From NCBI RefSeq assembly GCF_032108445.1, contig NZ_CP134876.1:2976001-3040000 (forward strand): a stretch of 64,000 nt of DNA, in the 5' to 3' direction. The position numbers were made by a program, and so were the translations under genes. This document shows, one piece after another, positions 53,812 to 63,286 of this stretch (its first letter is position 1; each line of letters starts with the position of its first letter). Under the pieces are notes generated by a model, which was not told where the DNA came from, ran no database searches, and was given only the letters and a program-made list of their open reading frames with translations. The stretch comes from Micromonospora halotolerans (GTDB lineage Bacteria; Actinomycetota; Actinomycetes; Mycobacteriales; Micromonosporaceae).

Positions 53812-54139
53812 CGACGGTCCCGGCCTGGGCGGGCTGTCCGGTTCGGCCGGTGGCCGGCGGCACTCTGGCGGCGGAATGGCGGGTGGGCGGGGGTCGTTAT
53901 GCCCGGTGCACGACCGAGGAAGAGATGCCCCGCCCGGCGGGGTGCCCGGCCCGGGAATGATGGTGGCCGGCCGGTCGTTGGACATGGTCCCGGCGCGACG
54001 AAGAGGCCCCCGCCCCGTCCGCCGATGATCCCCCTTGAGACTTCTTGAGCGCCTGACGGTGCTTGCGCCCACCAGCTAAGAGCCGACCCCCCCCCGGTCG
54101 GTGTGGTGGTGCGCCGACCCCCGAATGGAGCCATCCCCC

Positions 54140-54688
54140 ATGAACACGATGCTGCGGAAGAGCGTGCTGGGTATTGCTGGTCTGGCCTTCACCGGTGGTG
54201 TCTTCGCCGGTCCGGTCGCCGCCCACGCCGACGCCCGCCCCGTGCAGGGCAAGCCGGCCGCCGTCGCGACCGTGCAGGGCGCCCAGTCGCACATCGACCT
54301 GAACGACGAGCAGCTCGCGAACGCTAAGGCGATCATCGCGGCGACGAAGAAGGCCGGTCTGCCCGAGCGGGCCGCGGTGATCTCGATCGCCACGAGCCTG
54401 CAGGAGTCGAAGCTGGAGAACCTCGGCCACCTCGGCGACGCCAACGACCACGACTCGCTGGGCCTGTTCCAGCAGCGCCCGAGCTCGGGTTGGGGTACGC
54501 CGGAGCAGATCACCAACCCCGAGTACGCGACCCTGGCCTTTGAGAAGGGTCTGAAGCAGGTCGACGGCTGGGAGACCATGCCGCTGACCGAGGCCGCGCA
54601 GACCGTGCAGGTGTCGGCCTACCCGGACGCCTACGCGCAGTGGGAGCAGCAGGCCACCGACATCGTCGCCCAGCACTGGAACAGCTGA
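54140..54688 (+). CDS. Secreted lysozyme-like-fold protein
   Basis: 182 aa with a Sec signal peptide (MNTMLRKSVLGIAGLAFTGG ... AAHADA) cleaved near residue 34. The mature part has a lysozyme-superfamily core: AVISIATSLQESKLENLGHLGDAN, DSLGLFQQRPSSGWGTPEQI and YATLAFEKGLKQVDGWE. The glutamate of LQESK is the likely catalytic acid. Relatives are secreted peptidoglycan-active proteins of actinomycetes. It is preceded by a long untranslated stretch and followed by a strong terminator. Confidence 0.85.
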   Translation: MNTMLRKSVLGIAGLAFTGGVFAGPVAAHADARPVQGKPAAVATVQGAQSHIDLNDEQLANAKAIIAATKKAGLPERAAVISIATSLQESKLENLGHLGDANDHDSLGLFQQRPSSGWGTPEQITNPEYATLAFEKGLKQVDGWETMPLTEAAQTVQVSAYPDAYAQWEQQATDIVAQHWNS

Positions 54689-54699
54689 CCCAACAACGA

Positions 54700-54738
54700 C
54701 CGCTGGCCGGCACCCCAACACGGGGTGCCGGCCAGCGG
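54700..54738. terminator. Bidirectional terminator between convergent genes
   Basis: A perfect 17-bp stem (CCGCTGGCCGGCACCCC, 54700-54716, with its complement at 54722-54738) around a 5-nt loop, 12 nt after the lysozyme-like stop and 18 nt before the CitB-like stop. Confidence 0.85.
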
Positions 54739-54755
54739 CGTATCAGCAGACGGAG

Positions 54756-55430
54756 TCAGGCCAGCCAGGCGTAGCGGCGTTCGGGGCGGCCAGCCGCACC
54801 GTACTTCAGGGTGACCTCGGCTCGCCCGGCGACGGAAAAGTGCTCCAGGTAGCGGCGGGCGCTGACCCGGGAGATGCCGACCCGGTCGGCGCACTCGCTG
54901 GCCGAGAGCGTCCCCTCGTGCTCGCGGAGCGCGCGTTCCACCAGCTCGGCGGTCTCGGCGCTGAGGCCACGGGGCAGGCTCGCGGTGGCGGCCGGCGAGC
55001 CACTGCGGGACAGCACCCGGTCGACGTCGGCCTGGTCGGCGACGACCGCCGCGCGCAGTGCGGTACGGCGGGCGGCGTACTGCTCCAGGCGGGTGCGCAG
55101 CTCGTCGAAGCCGAACGGCTTGAGCAGGTAGTTGACCGCGCCGTAGCGGACCGCCCGGCGGACCGCCTCGGCCTCCCGGGCGGCGCTGATCACGAGTACG
55201 TCGCAGTCGTGCCGGGCGGCCCGGATCCGGGTCACCACATCCAGGCCGAACATGTCGGGTAGGTACAGATCGAGCAGAACGAGGTCGGGGCGGAGCTGGT
55301 TCACCGCGGCCACGGCCTGCTCGCCGGTGCTGGCGGTGCCGACCACCTGGAAGCCGTCGATCCGCTCGACGAAGCCACGGTGGATCCGGGCGACCATGAA
55401 GTCGTCGTCGACGACGAGTACGTCGATCAT
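54756..55430 (-). CDS. CitB/DcuR-family response regulator
   Basis: 224 aa. Receiver motifs are DVLVVDDDFMVARIHRGFVE at the N-terminus, phospho-Asp in LVLLDLYLPDMFGLDVV and the lysine in NYLLKPFGFDELR. The C-terminal HTH (LSASECADRVGISRVSARRYLEHF) matches the CitB/DcuR group that controls citrate and C4-dicarboxylate use. It overlaps its kinase by ATGA. The divergent tctCBA genes are the likely targets. Confidence 0.9.
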   Translation of the reverse strand: MIDVLVVDDDFMVARIHRGFVERIDGFQVVGTASTGEQAVAAVNQLRPDLVLLDLYLPDMFGLDVVTRIRAARHDCDVLVISAAREAEAVRRAVRYGAVNYLLKPFGFDELRTRLEQYAARRTALRAAVVADQADVDRVLSRSGSPAATASLPRGLSAETAELVERALREHEGTLSASECADRVGISRVSARRYLEHFSVAGRAEVTLKYGAAGRPERRYAWLA

Positions 55431-57073
55431 CGCGCTCCCTCCGGCACGGCGCTCAGCACCGACATCCGGGCGGTGAACATCGCGCCCTCGTCGGTGTTGG
55501 TCACCGCGACCTCGCCTCCGCGGCGGTGGCAGACCAGCCGGGTGAGCGCGAGGCCGATGCCGCGCTCACCGCCCTCGGCCGCCTTGGTGGTGAAGCCGTG
55601 GGTGAACACCTCCTGCGCCAGCTCCGGCGCCACCCCGGGGCCGGAGTCGCGGACCACGATCTCCACCGAGGCGGCGTCCTGGCGCAGCTCGGCCTCGACC
55701 CAGGCGGGGCGGTCGGACGGGTCGGCACCCACCGCCTCGACGGCGTTGTCCAGCAGGTTGCCGAGCACGGTGGCCACGTCCGCGGCCAGCTCCGGCGGTA
55801 GCCGGTCCAGCCCGGTCCGTTCGGAGACCCGCAACTCCACCCGGCGCTCGGCGGCCACCGCCGATTTGGCCATGAGCAGCGCGGCCACCGCGGTGTCGTG
55901 GATCCGGCTGGTCACCGTGAGGTCGAGCGAGGCGCGGTGCCGGCTCAGCGCGTCGACGTACCGAACCACCTCGTCGTGCTCGCCGATCTGGATCAGCCCG
56001 GAGATGGTGTGCAACTGGTTGGCGAACTCGTGGGTCTGCGCCCGCAGCAGCTCGGTGGTGCTGCGGAACGAGCCGATCTCCTGTTCAAGGCGGGCCAGCT
56101 CGGTCCGGTCCCGCAGCGTGGTGACCGAGCCGAGCCGGCGGCCGTCCTTGCGGACCGTCATCCGGTTCATCACCAGCACCCGGCCGCCCCGGACCACCAC
56201 CTGGTCCCGGGCCTCCGGGCCGCGACCCGCGCCGGCCAGCACGTCCCGCAGCCGGCCGGTGATCCCCAGCTCGGCGAGACTGCGGCCGAGGCAGTGTTCC
56301 GGCAGGTCGAGCAGCCGCCGGCCGACCGCGTTGACCAGGGTGACCCGGTGTTGCGGATCCAGCGCGATCACCCCCTCGGCGATGCCGTGCAGGAGCGCCT
56401 CCCGGTGCTCGGCCAGCCCGGCGATCTCCCGGGGCTCCAGGCCGAGGGTCTGGCGCTTGATCCGGCGGGCCAGCAGCCACGACCCGACCACCCCGAGGCC
56501 GCAGGCGATGCCCAGGTAGGTGAGCAGGTAGGACGAGGCTCCCACCAGCCGCTCCGACCAGGTCGGTGACTTCTCCCCGACCACCACCACGCCGAGGTAC
56601 CGGCCGAGGTTCTTCTTCGTCTTCGGGTCGTCGCCGAGCACCGGCACCTGGGCCGTCAGCTCCCGCGACCCGTCGATCTCCAGCTCGCCGAACCAGCTCC
56701 GGCCCTGCGCCACTCGGGGGTCGCCGAGCACCACCGGGCTGCCCACCAGCGTCGGGTTGGTCGAGGCGACCACCCGGCCCCGGGCGTTCGCGACGGTCAC
56801 CGAGGTGACGCCGTACTGGTCGAGGATGTTCCGGACCAGGGGGGCGATCGCCTCGCCGGGTGCGGGTTGGTCGAGCTGGTCGCGGAGCAGGGGGCTGCCG
56901 CCGAGCCGTTCGCCCAGGGTGGCGACGCGGCGCCCCTCGACCCGGTTGAAGGTCGCCGCCGACTGCGCCAGCGAGACGGCGGCCACCGCCACCAGCACCA
57001 CGACGATGATCGCGAGCTGGAGGATCAGCAGCTGCCCGGCGAGCGTACGGCGCCGGGACGTGACCGCGACCAC
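55427..57073 (-). CDS. CitA/DcuS-family sensor histidine kinase
   Basis: 548 aa from GTG 57073 (GAGG site 5 nt upstream); GTG 57100 is an earlier in-frame option. Two membrane segments flank an extracytoplasmic PAS domain (VEGRRVATLGERLGGSPLLRD, VTSVTVANARGRVVASTNP with the CitA-type fold), followed by a cytoplasmic PAS, a SPOB-type phosphoacceptor region (LRAQTHEFANQLHTISGLIQ with His in the HE motif) and HATPase (NLLDNAVEAV, SGPGVAPE). It probably senses citrate or another di/tricarboxylate. Confidence 0.9.
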   Translation of the reverse strand: MVAVTSRRRTLAGQLLILQLAIIVVVLVAVAAVSLAQSAATFNRVEGRRVATLGERLGGSPLLRDQLDQPAPGEAIAPLVRNILDQYGVTSVTVANARGRVVASTNPTLVGSPVVLGDPRVAQGRSWFGELEIDGSRELTAQVPVLGDDPKTKKNLGRYLGVVVVGEKSPTWSERLVGASSYLLTYLGIACGLGVVGSWLLARRIKRQTLGLEPREIAGLAEHREALLHGIAEGVIALDPQHRVTLVNAVGRRLLDLPEHCLGRSLAELGITGRLRDVLAGAGRGPEARDQVVVRGGRVLVMNRMTVRKDGRRLGSVTTLRDRTELARLEQEIGSFRSTTELLRAQTHEFANQLHTISGLIQIGEHDEVVRYVDALSRHRASLDLTVTSRIHDTAVAALLMAKSAVAAERRVELRVSERTGLDRLPPELAADVATVLGNLLDNAVEAVGADPSDRPAWVEAELRQDAASVEIVVRDSGPGVAPELAQEVFTHGFTTKAAEGGERGIGLALTRLVCHRRGGEVAVTNTDEGAMFTARMSVLSAVPEGAR

Positions 57074-57169
57074 AAAGACCTCAACTTCCGCTGGTGACAC
57101 AACGCAGACGGGCGACCCGCCCGGAGGCCATCATCTTGCCGCCGGACTCATTCGAAACGGAAGAGAAAC

Positions 57170-58180
57170 ATGATGGCAACTAGGAGAAACCTGCTGGTCA
57201 TGGGCGTGGCCGCCGCGACGGCGTTCGCCCTGGGAGCCTGTGGTGCCACGGCCGGGAAGGACGAGGCCGGCTCCGGAAGCGACGGCAAGCCGGTCAGCGG
57301 GCTGCGGATCATGGTCCCGAACACCCCCGGTGGTGGATACGACACCACGGCCCGGACCGCCGCGAAGGTGATGGAGGACGCCAAGATCGCCACCGGCGTG
57401 CAGGTGTTCAACCTGCCCGGCGCGGGCGGCACGGTGGGCCTCCAGCGAACCGTGAACGAGAAGGGCAACGGCAAGCTGGCCATGCAGATGGGCCTGGGCG
57501 TGGTCGGTGCCTCGTACACCTCCAAGTCGGCGGCGACGCTGACCCAGACCACCCCGCTGGCCAAGATGATCGAGGAGGCCGGCGCCATCGTGGTGCCGAA
57601 GGACTCCCCGTACAAGACCATCAACGACCTGGTCGCGGCATGGAAGGCCAACCCGAAGGGCGTCGCGGTCGGCGGCGGCTCCTCGCCCGGCGGCCCGGAC
57701 CACCTGCTGCCCATGCAGCTCGCCAAGACCGTCGGCATCGATCCCCGCCAGGTCAACTTCGTTTCGTACGACGGCGGCGGCGAACTGCTGCCCGCCGTCC
57801 TCGGCGGCAAGGTGGCGTTCGGTGCCAGCGGGTTCGGTGAGTTCCTCGACCAGGTCGAGGCCGGCCAGATCCGCGTCCTCGCGGTCACCAGCGAGGCGCC
57901 GATCGAGGCGCTCAAGGACGTTCCGACCCTGAAGTCCGCCGGCATCGACCTGGTCTTCACCAACTGGCGGGGCATCGTCGCGCCGCCCGGCATCAGCGAC
58001 GCCGACAAGAAGGTCTGGGTCGACGTGCTGACCAAGATGCACGAGTCGGAGGAGTGGAAGGCCGAGCTGAAGAAGCGCGGCTGGACCGACGCCTTCGTCA
58101 CCGGCGACGAGTTCGGCACCTTCCTGACCGAGCAGGACAAGGCAGTGGCCGACGTGCTCAAGCAACTCGGGTTGGCATGA
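57170..58180 (+). CDS. tctC: Tricarboxylate transporter substrate-binding lipoprotein TctC
   Basis: 336 aa. A lipoprotein signal ends at LGACG (lipobox ALGAC) near residue 24. The mature Bug/TctC fold has [20 protein letters not shown] and [20 protein letters not shown]. It captures a carboxylate (citrate or related) outside the membrane. ATG 57170 has a GGAAGAGA site. It overlaps tctB by 4 bp and is divergent from the CitAB pair. Confidence 0.92.
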   Translation: MMATRRNLLVMGVAAATAFALGACGATAGKDEAGSGSDGKPVSGLRIMVPNTPGGGYDTTARTAAKVMEDAKIATGVQVFNLPGAGGTVGLQRTVNEKGNGKLAMQMGLGVVGASYTSKSAATLTQTTPLAKMIEEAGAIVVPKDSPYKTINDLVAAWKANPKGVAVGGGSSPGGPDHLLPMQLAKTVGIDPRQVNFVSYDGGGELLPAVLGGKVAFGASGFGEFLDQVEAGQIRVLAVTSEAPIEALKDVPTLKSAGIDLVFTNWRGIVAPPGISDADKKVWVDVLTKMHESEEWKAELKKRGWTDAFVTGDEFGTFLTEQDKAVADVLKQLGLA

Positions 58181-58809
58181 GCGACATGACGACGCGACCG
58201 GACCGGGGCGGCGACCCGCCGTCCCGGCCCCCGGCCGTACCCGACATCCCGGCGCAGCCGACCCCGGAGGAGCCGGCGGCGGCCGGCACCGGCCTCGCGG
58301 CGGCCGGGGAAGCGGACGCCGCGCCGAAGCCCGACCGGGCCCAGTACGGAGTCTGTGCGTTCCTGGCCCTGGTCGGCGGGCTGGTCATCGTCGACGCGCT
58401 GCGGGTCGGGCACGCGTTGAGCACCGCCGACCCGATCGGCCCCAAGCCGGTGCCGATCCTGCTCGGCGTGCTGCTGCTGATCGTCGCGGCGGTCTACGCG
58501 GTGGACGTGGCCCGCGGGGGTGCCGGCGAGCCGGAGGCCGGCGAGGACGTCGACCTGACCACGCCGATCGACTGGCGGACCGTGCTGCTGCTGATCGGCG
58601 CGTTCCTGGTCAACGCGGTGCTGATCGACCGGCTCGGCTGGGTGATCAGCGGAACGATCCTCTTCTGGGGCTCGGCCTACGCGCTCGGCAACCGCCACTA
58701 CGTCCGGAACCTGCTGATCGCCGTCGCGCTGTCGCTGGTCACGTTCTACACGTTCGCCATCGGGCTCGGCGTGAACCTGCCCGCCGGCGTGCTGCAAGGG
58801 ATCCTGTAA
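58177..58809 (+). CDS. tctB: Tricarboxylate transporter small membrane subunit TctB
   Basis: 210 aa. The N-terminal 65 residues are hydrophilic and Pro-rich, then four hydrophobic segments ([78 protein letters not shown]). It pairs with TctA. The long N-terminus is unusual because typical TctB is about 150-160 residues. It starts within the tctC stop (ATGA) and ends within the tctA start (TAATG). Confidence 0.9.
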   Translation: MSDMTTRPDRGGDPPSRPPAVPDIPAQPTPEEPAAAGTGLAAAGEADAAPKPDRAQYGVCAFLALVGGLVIVDALRVGHALSTADPIGPKPVPILLGVLLLIVAAVYAVDVARGGAGEPEAGEDVDLTTPIDWRTVLLLIGAFLVNAVLIDRLGWVISGTILFWGSAYALGNRHYVRNLLIAVALSLVTFYTFAIGLGVNLPAGVLQGIL

Positions 58810-60314
58810 TGGACAACCTGGGCAATCTGCTCGACGGGTTCGCCAACGTGGTGACCCCGATGAATCTGCTGTTCGCGCTGCTCGGCGTGACCATCGGCAC
58901 CGCGGTCGGCGTGCTCCCCGGCATCGGCCCGGCGATGACGGTGGCGCTGCTGCTGCCGGTCACCTACGGGATGGAGCCGGTCCAGGCGCTGATCATGTTC
59001 GCCGGCATCTTCTACGGCGGCATGTACGGCGGCTCCACCACGTCGATCCTGCTCAACACCCCCGGCGAGTCGTCCTCGGTGGTGACCGCGATCGAGGGCA
59101 ACAAGATGGCGAAGGCGGGCCGGGCGGCACAGGCGCTGGCCACCGCCGCGATCGGCTCGTTCGTCGCGGGCACCATCGCCACCCTGCTGCTGGTGGTGGT
59201 CACCCCACCGATGGTGCAGTTCGCGATCAGCCTCGGCGCGCCCGACTACTTCGCCGTGATGCTGCTGTCCTTCGTCGCGGTGACCGCGGTGCTCGGCTCC
59301 TCCCGGGTACGCGGCTTCGCCTCGCTGCTGATCGGCCTGGTCATCGGCCTGATCGGGATCGATTCGGTGAGCGGCCAGCAGCGGCTCACCTTCGGGCTGC
59401 CGCAGCTCGCCGACGGCATCGACGTGGTCGTGGTGGCGGTCGGCATCTTCGCCGTCGGCGAGGCGCTCTGGATCGCCGCCCACCTGCGCCGGAAGTCCGG
59501 TGAGGTGATCCCGGTGGGCCAGCCGTGGATGGGGCGGGAGGACTGGAAGCGGTCCTGGAAGCCCTGGTTGCGCGGCACCGCGCTCGGCTTCCCGTTCGGC
59601 GCGGTGCCGGCGGGTGGCGCGGAGATTCCCACCTTCCTCTCGTACACCACCGAGAAGAAGCTGTCGAAGCATCCGGAAGACTTCGGCCGGGGCGCGATCG
59701 AGGGCGTCGCCGGACCGGAGGCGGCCAACAACGCCTCGGCCGCCGGCACGCTGGTGCCGATGCTCGCCCTCGGCCTGCCCACCAACGCCACCGCCGCGGT
59801 GATGCTGGCCGCCCTCCAGCAGTGGGGCTTCCAGCCCGGCCCGCTGCTCTTCACGCGGGAGTCCACGCTGGTCTGGACGCTGATCGCCAGCCTCTTCATC
59901 GGCAACCTCCTGCTGCTGGTGCTCAACCTGCCGCTCGCCCCCGCCTGGGCCCGCCTGCTGCGCATCCCGCGCCCGTACCTGTACGCGGGCATCCTGTTCT
60001 TCGCCACCATGGGCGCGTACGCGGTCAACGCCCAGCCGTTCGACCTGTTCCTGCTGCTCACGCTCGGTCTGCTCGGCTTCGGGATGCGCCGCTTCGGGCT
60101 GCCGATCCTGCCGCTGATCGTCGGGGTGATCCTCGGCCCGCGCGCCGAACTCCAGGGCCGGCGGGCGTTGCAGCTCTCCGGCGGTGAGCTGCACGGCCTG
60201 ATCGGCGGCTGGGTGTCCTGGCTGATCTACGCCACGATTGCCGTGGTGCTCCTCTGGCCGCTGATCGGTCGGTTCGTGGTCCGCCCGTTGCGGGGAAGGT
60301 TGGTGACCGGATGA
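58809..60314 (+). CDS. tctA: Tricarboxylate transporter large membrane subunit TctA
   Basis: 501 aa, twelve hydrophobic segments. The family motif [39 protein letters not shown] is near residue 75, with [20 protein letters not shown] before it and [29 protein letters not shown] near residue 300. It carries out sodium- or proton-coupled transport with TctB and TctC. It overlaps the USP gene by ATGA. Confidence 0.94.
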   Translation: MDNLGNLLDGFANVVTPMNLLFALLGVTIGTAVGVLPGIGPAMTVALLLPVTYGMEPVQALIMFAGIFYGGMYGGSTTSILLNTPGESSSVVTAIEGNKMAKAGRAAQALATAAIGSFVAGTIATLLLVVVTPPMVQFAISLGAPDYFAVMLLSFVAVTAVLGSSRVRGFASLLIGLVIGLIGIDSVSGQQRLTFGLPQLADGIDVVVVAVGIFAVGEALWIAAHLRRKSGEVIPVGQPWMGREDWKRSWKPWLRGTALGFPFGAVPAGGAEIPTFLSYTTEKKLSKHPEDFGRGAIEGVAGPEAANNASAAGTLVPMLALGLPTNATAAVMLAALQQWGFQPGPLLFTRESTLVWTLIASLFIGNLLLLVLNLPLAPAWARLLRIPRPYLYAGILFFATMGAYAVNAQPFDLFLLLTLGLLGFGMRRFGLPILPLIVGVILGPRAELQGRRALQLSGGELHGLIGGWVSWLIYATIAVVLLWPLIGRFVVRPLRGRLVTG

Positions 60315-60703
60315 CCGTGCTGGTGGGGTACGTCCCCTCGCCGCTGGGCGAGGCGGCCGTGCGGGCCGCGATCGAGCAGGCACGGTTCCGCGACGAGCCG
60401 GTGCTGGTGGTGAACACCTCGCGCGGCGACGCGTACGTCGACCCGCGTTTCGCCCCGGAGGACGACCTGGACCGGGTGGTCCGCGAGTTGGTCGCCGCCG
60501 GGGTGCCGCACAACGTCCGGCAGCTCATGCGGGGACGGGATGCGGCCGAGGAGATCGCCGAGATCGTCGAGGCGGAGCAGATCTCGCTGGTCGTCATCGG
60601 GATCCGGCACCGCACCCCGGTCGGCAAGCTGATCATGGGGTCGACCGCGCAGGAGATCCTGCTCCGGGTGCCCTGCCCGGTCCTCGCGGTGAAGGCCGAC
60701 TGA
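60311..60703 (+). CDS. Universal stress protein (UspA domain)
   Basis: 130 aa single USP domain: [24 protein letters not shown] and a C-terminal [35 protein letters not shown] with the Gly-rich ATP-binding loop (GxxG...GS). It may bind ATP. The translational coupling with tctA suggests it modulates or senses transporter status; USP genes next to carboxylate transporters occur in actinobacteria. Confidence 0.9.
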   Translation: MTVLVGYVPSPLGEAAVRAAIEQARFRDEPVLVVNTSRGDAYVDPRFAPEDDLDRVVRELVAAGVPHNVRQLMRGRDAAEEIAEIVEAEQISLVVIGIRHRTPVGKLIMGSTAQEILLRVPCPVLAVKAD

Positions 60704-61903
60704 ATGGAGCCCGGGGACCTCGCCGGCCCCGGGCGCGCCCAGACCGCGCTGCTGCTCGCGCACACGATCGTGGTGCAGGCGGTGACCTTCATGCTCCGGC
60801 CGGCGTCCGCGTACCGGGCGTTGGAGCTGGACGTGCCGGGGGCCTGGCTGGGCGTGCTCGGGGCCAGCTTCGCCGTCGTACCCCTGGTGCTGGCCGTGCC
60901 CTCCGGGCACGCCGTGGACCGGCTCGGCGAGCGCCGGGTCGCGCTCGCCGGGTCGGCAATGCTGGTCGCCGCCGGCCTCGGCTTCGTGCTGCTCGCCGGC
61001 TCGGTGGTCGGCCTGGTCGTGGCGAGCATGGCACTCGGCACCGCACACCTCTGTGCGGTGGTCGCCCAGCAGGCGCTGGTCGCCAACCGCACGCCGGCCC
61101 ACCGGTACGACGCCGCGTTCGGCTACTACACCTTCGCCGCCTCGCTGGGGCAGGCGCTCGGCCCCGGCCTGATCGTGCTCTTCGGCGGGGACCGCCCGAT
61201 CCCCGACACCCGGGCCATCTTCCTCGGCGCCACGGTGGTGGCGTTGCCGCTGCTGGTCGTGACGCTGTTCCTGCACCCGTCGGCGCACCACCGGCAGTCC
61301 GCCGACGGTCCCGGCGCCGGTGGTCTGCGCGACCTGCTGCGCCGGCCCGGCCTGGTCCGCGCCCTCACGGTCAGCTGCGTCGTCCTGGCGGCGGTCGACA
61401 TCAGCCTGGTCTACCTGCCCGCCCTCGGGACGGAACGGGGGATCGCCGCCGGTTCGATCGGCATCCTGCTCGGGGTCCGGGCGGTCGCCTCGATGGCGTC
61501 CCGGCTGCTGCTCGGCCGGCTGGTGGCGGCCCTCGGACGGCGGGTCGTGCTGGTCGGCACCGTGGCACTCTCCGCCGTGGGACTCGGCCTGCTGCTGCCG
61601 CCGCTGCCGTTCCCGGTGCTGGTCCTGGTGGTGACCGTCGCCGGGCTCGGACTCGGTGCGGGCCAGCCGCTCACCATGTCGTTCCTGGCCGAGGTGGCGC
61701 CGCCCGGGCTGCGGGGCCGGGCCATGTCGCTGCGGCTCACCGGCAACCGGCTCGGCCAGGTGCTCATCCCCAGCGCGGCCGGGGTGCTCGCCGCGGGAGC
61801 CGGCGCGGCCGGCGTCCTTGCCTGCACCGCCGCCGGCCTCGGCGCGGCGGCCGTGGCCGCCACCGGCCTGCACCGCGCACCGCCCACCGACTCCCACCCC
61901 TGA
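60704..61903 (+). CDS. MFS transporter in the tct operon
   Basis: 399 aa with twelve hydrophobic segments. It has the loop [22 protein letters not shown] and [25 protein letters not shown]. It begins at the base after the USP stop. It is not a close relative of the two MFS paralogues at 47-49.7 kb. Its place beside TctABC suggests export or import of a related acid. Confidence 0.86.
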   Translation: MEPGDLAGPGRAQTALLLAHTIVVQAVTFMLRPASAYRALELDVPGAWLGVLGASFAVVPLVLAVPSGHAVDRLGERRVALAGSAMLVAAGLGFVLLAGSVVGLVVASMALGTAHLCAVVAQQALVANRTPAHRYDAAFGYYTFAASLGQALGPGLIVLFGGDRPIPDTRAIFLGATVVALPLLVVTLFLHPSAHHRQSADGPGAGGLRDLLRRPGLVRALTVSCVVLAAVDISLVYLPALGTERGIAAGSIGILLGVRAVASMASRLLLGRLVAALGRRVVLVGTVALSAVGLGLLLPPLPFPVLVLVVTVAGLGLGAGQPLTMSFLAEVAPPGLRGRAMSLRLTGNRLGQVLIPSAAGVLAAGAGAAGVLACTAAGLGAAAVAATGLHRAPPTDSHP

Positions 61904-61920
61904 GAGAAAGAAGGATGCCC

Positions 61921-62406
61921 ATGGAGACGCCGAGCACCGCCGACCTCTACGACCGGTACGGCGAGGCCCTCAGCTCGTGCGACACGCAGCTGCGCCAGTT
62001 CGGCGCGGTGCGGGCCTTCGGCGGACCGGCCGTGACGGTGCGCTGCTTCGAGGACAACGCCCTGCTCAAGTCGATCGTCTCGGAGCCGGGGGAGGGCCGG
62101 GTGCTGGTGGTCGACGGCGGCGGCTCGCTGCACACCGCCCTGATGGGTGACCTCATCGCCGGCACGGCAGCGGAGAACGGCTGGGCCGGCGTGGTGATCA
62201 ACGGCGCGGTCCGCGACGTCGTCGCCCTCGCTGCCCTGCCGATCGGCATCAAGGCGCTCGGCACGAACCCGCGCAAGAGCGCCAAGACCGGCGCCGGTGA
62301 GCGGGACGTGCCGGTGTCGTTCGGCGACTGCGTCTTCCCGCCCGGTGCGGAGGTGCACAGCGACGACGACGGCGTCGTCGTCCTGCCGGTCGCCGGGCGG
62401 GACTAG
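61921..62406 (+). CDS. rraA: RraA-like aldolase/decarboxylase
   Basis: 161 aa. The RraA fold has [81 protein letters not shown] and a C-terminal DDGVVVLP. Family members are 4-hydroxy-4-methyl-2-oxoglutarate aldolases or oxaloacetate decarboxylases, or inhibit RNase E. In this operon with a tricarboxylate transporter an aldolase on an imported keto acid is the better guess. ATG 61921 sits 6 nt after AAGG; ATG 61915 is the alternative. Confidence 0.85.
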   Translation: METPSTADLYDRYGEALSSCDTQLRQFGAVRAFGGPAVTVRCFEDNALLKSIVSEPGEGRVLVVDGGGSLHTALMGDLIAGTAAENGWAGVVINGAVRDVVALAALPIGIKALGTNPRKSAKTGAGERDVPVSFGDCVFPPGAEVHSDDDGVVVLPVAGRD

Positions 62407-63212
62407 CCCTCGGTGGCCGGGTGCGGGGCGACCTGGCCCTGACGGAGCCGGGCCGCGCAGAGCTCGGCCAGCTTCGCGTACGCGGGGGCGCCGATCAGCG
62501 CGGTCAGCTCCGGGCCGTAGGAGATGTACATGGGCTCGGTGCCGACGTGCGCGTCGGTGGAGGAGGTGCACCACCAGTCCAGGTCGTGACCCCCCGCGCC
62601 CCAGCCGCGCCGGTCGAACTCGGCGAGCGTGGAGACCAGCACCTTGGTGTTGTCCGGCCGCTTGTGCCAGTCCTGGTCGCGGCGGATCGGCAGCTGCCAG
62701 CAGACGTCCGGCTTGTATTCGAGCGGGTGCACCCCGTCGCGCAGCGCCTGGGCGTGCAGCGCGCAGCCGCCCCCACCGGGGAAGTCGGCGTCGTTGAGGA
62801 AGACGCAGGGCGCGTCGACGGCGCGGGTGGCCGTCCGGCGGGCCGGGGTCTTCCCGTCGATCGTGTCGTTCTCGGTCCAGTTCTTGAAGCCCCGGCGGAA
62901 GTGCTGCCAGGTCTCCGGGGTGAGTCGCTTGACCGCCGCCCGGACCCGCTTCTCGTCGTCGGCGTCGGTGAAGAACGCGCCGTGCGAGCAGCAGCCGTCC
63001 GCGGCGCGGCCCGCGACGATGCCGTGGCAGCCCTGGCCGAAGATGCACGTCCAGCGGGAGAGCAGCCAGGTCAGGTCAGCGCGCACCACGTGCTTGGCGT
63101 CGGCCGGGTCGACGAACTCGATCCACTCCCGGGGGAAGTCCAGCCCGACCTCCCGGCTACGGGGGTCGTCAGGGTCGTCCACCAGCACGTGAAGCTCGAT
63201 CTGCCCAGTCAC
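62403..63212 (-). CDS. Cysteine-cluster protein, Rv0495c-like
   Basis: 269 aa. A cluster of Cys and His residues suggests metal binding: [42 protein letters not shown] and WWCTSS. The opening [28 protein letters not shown] is conserved in actinobacteria as I recall. It belongs with the YkgJ-like putative Fe-S or zinc-cluster proteins only by analogy. The stop shares a CTAG with the rraA stop. It is divergent from ppx across 74 nt. Confidence 0.82.
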   Translation of the reverse strand: MTGQIELHVLVDDPDDPRSREVGLDFPREWIEFVDPADAKHVVRADLTWLLSRWTCIFGQGCHGIVAGRAADGCCSHGAFFTDADDEKRVRAAVKRLTPETWQHFRRGFKNWTENDTIDGKTPARRTATRAVDAPCVFLNDADFPGGGGCALHAQALRDGVHPLEYKPDVCWQLPIRRDQDWHKRPDNTKVLVSTLAEFDRRGWGAGGHDLDWWCTSSTDAHVGTEPMYISYGPELTALIGAPAYAKLAELCAARLRQGQVAPHPATEG

Positions 63213-63286
63213 CCGGACCAGCGTACGCGCGGTGACCCCGCCCGGCTGGCGAGCCGGCGAAACGTGTTGGCCCTAGGGTCGTCACC

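Noticed and set aside
53573..54139. Possible c-di-AMP riboswitch or small genes
   Set aside because: The CAGCTAA-like piece is present but the other conserved ydaO blocks are not seen, and none of the ORFs has a ribosome site or recognisable domain. Reported only as a search target.
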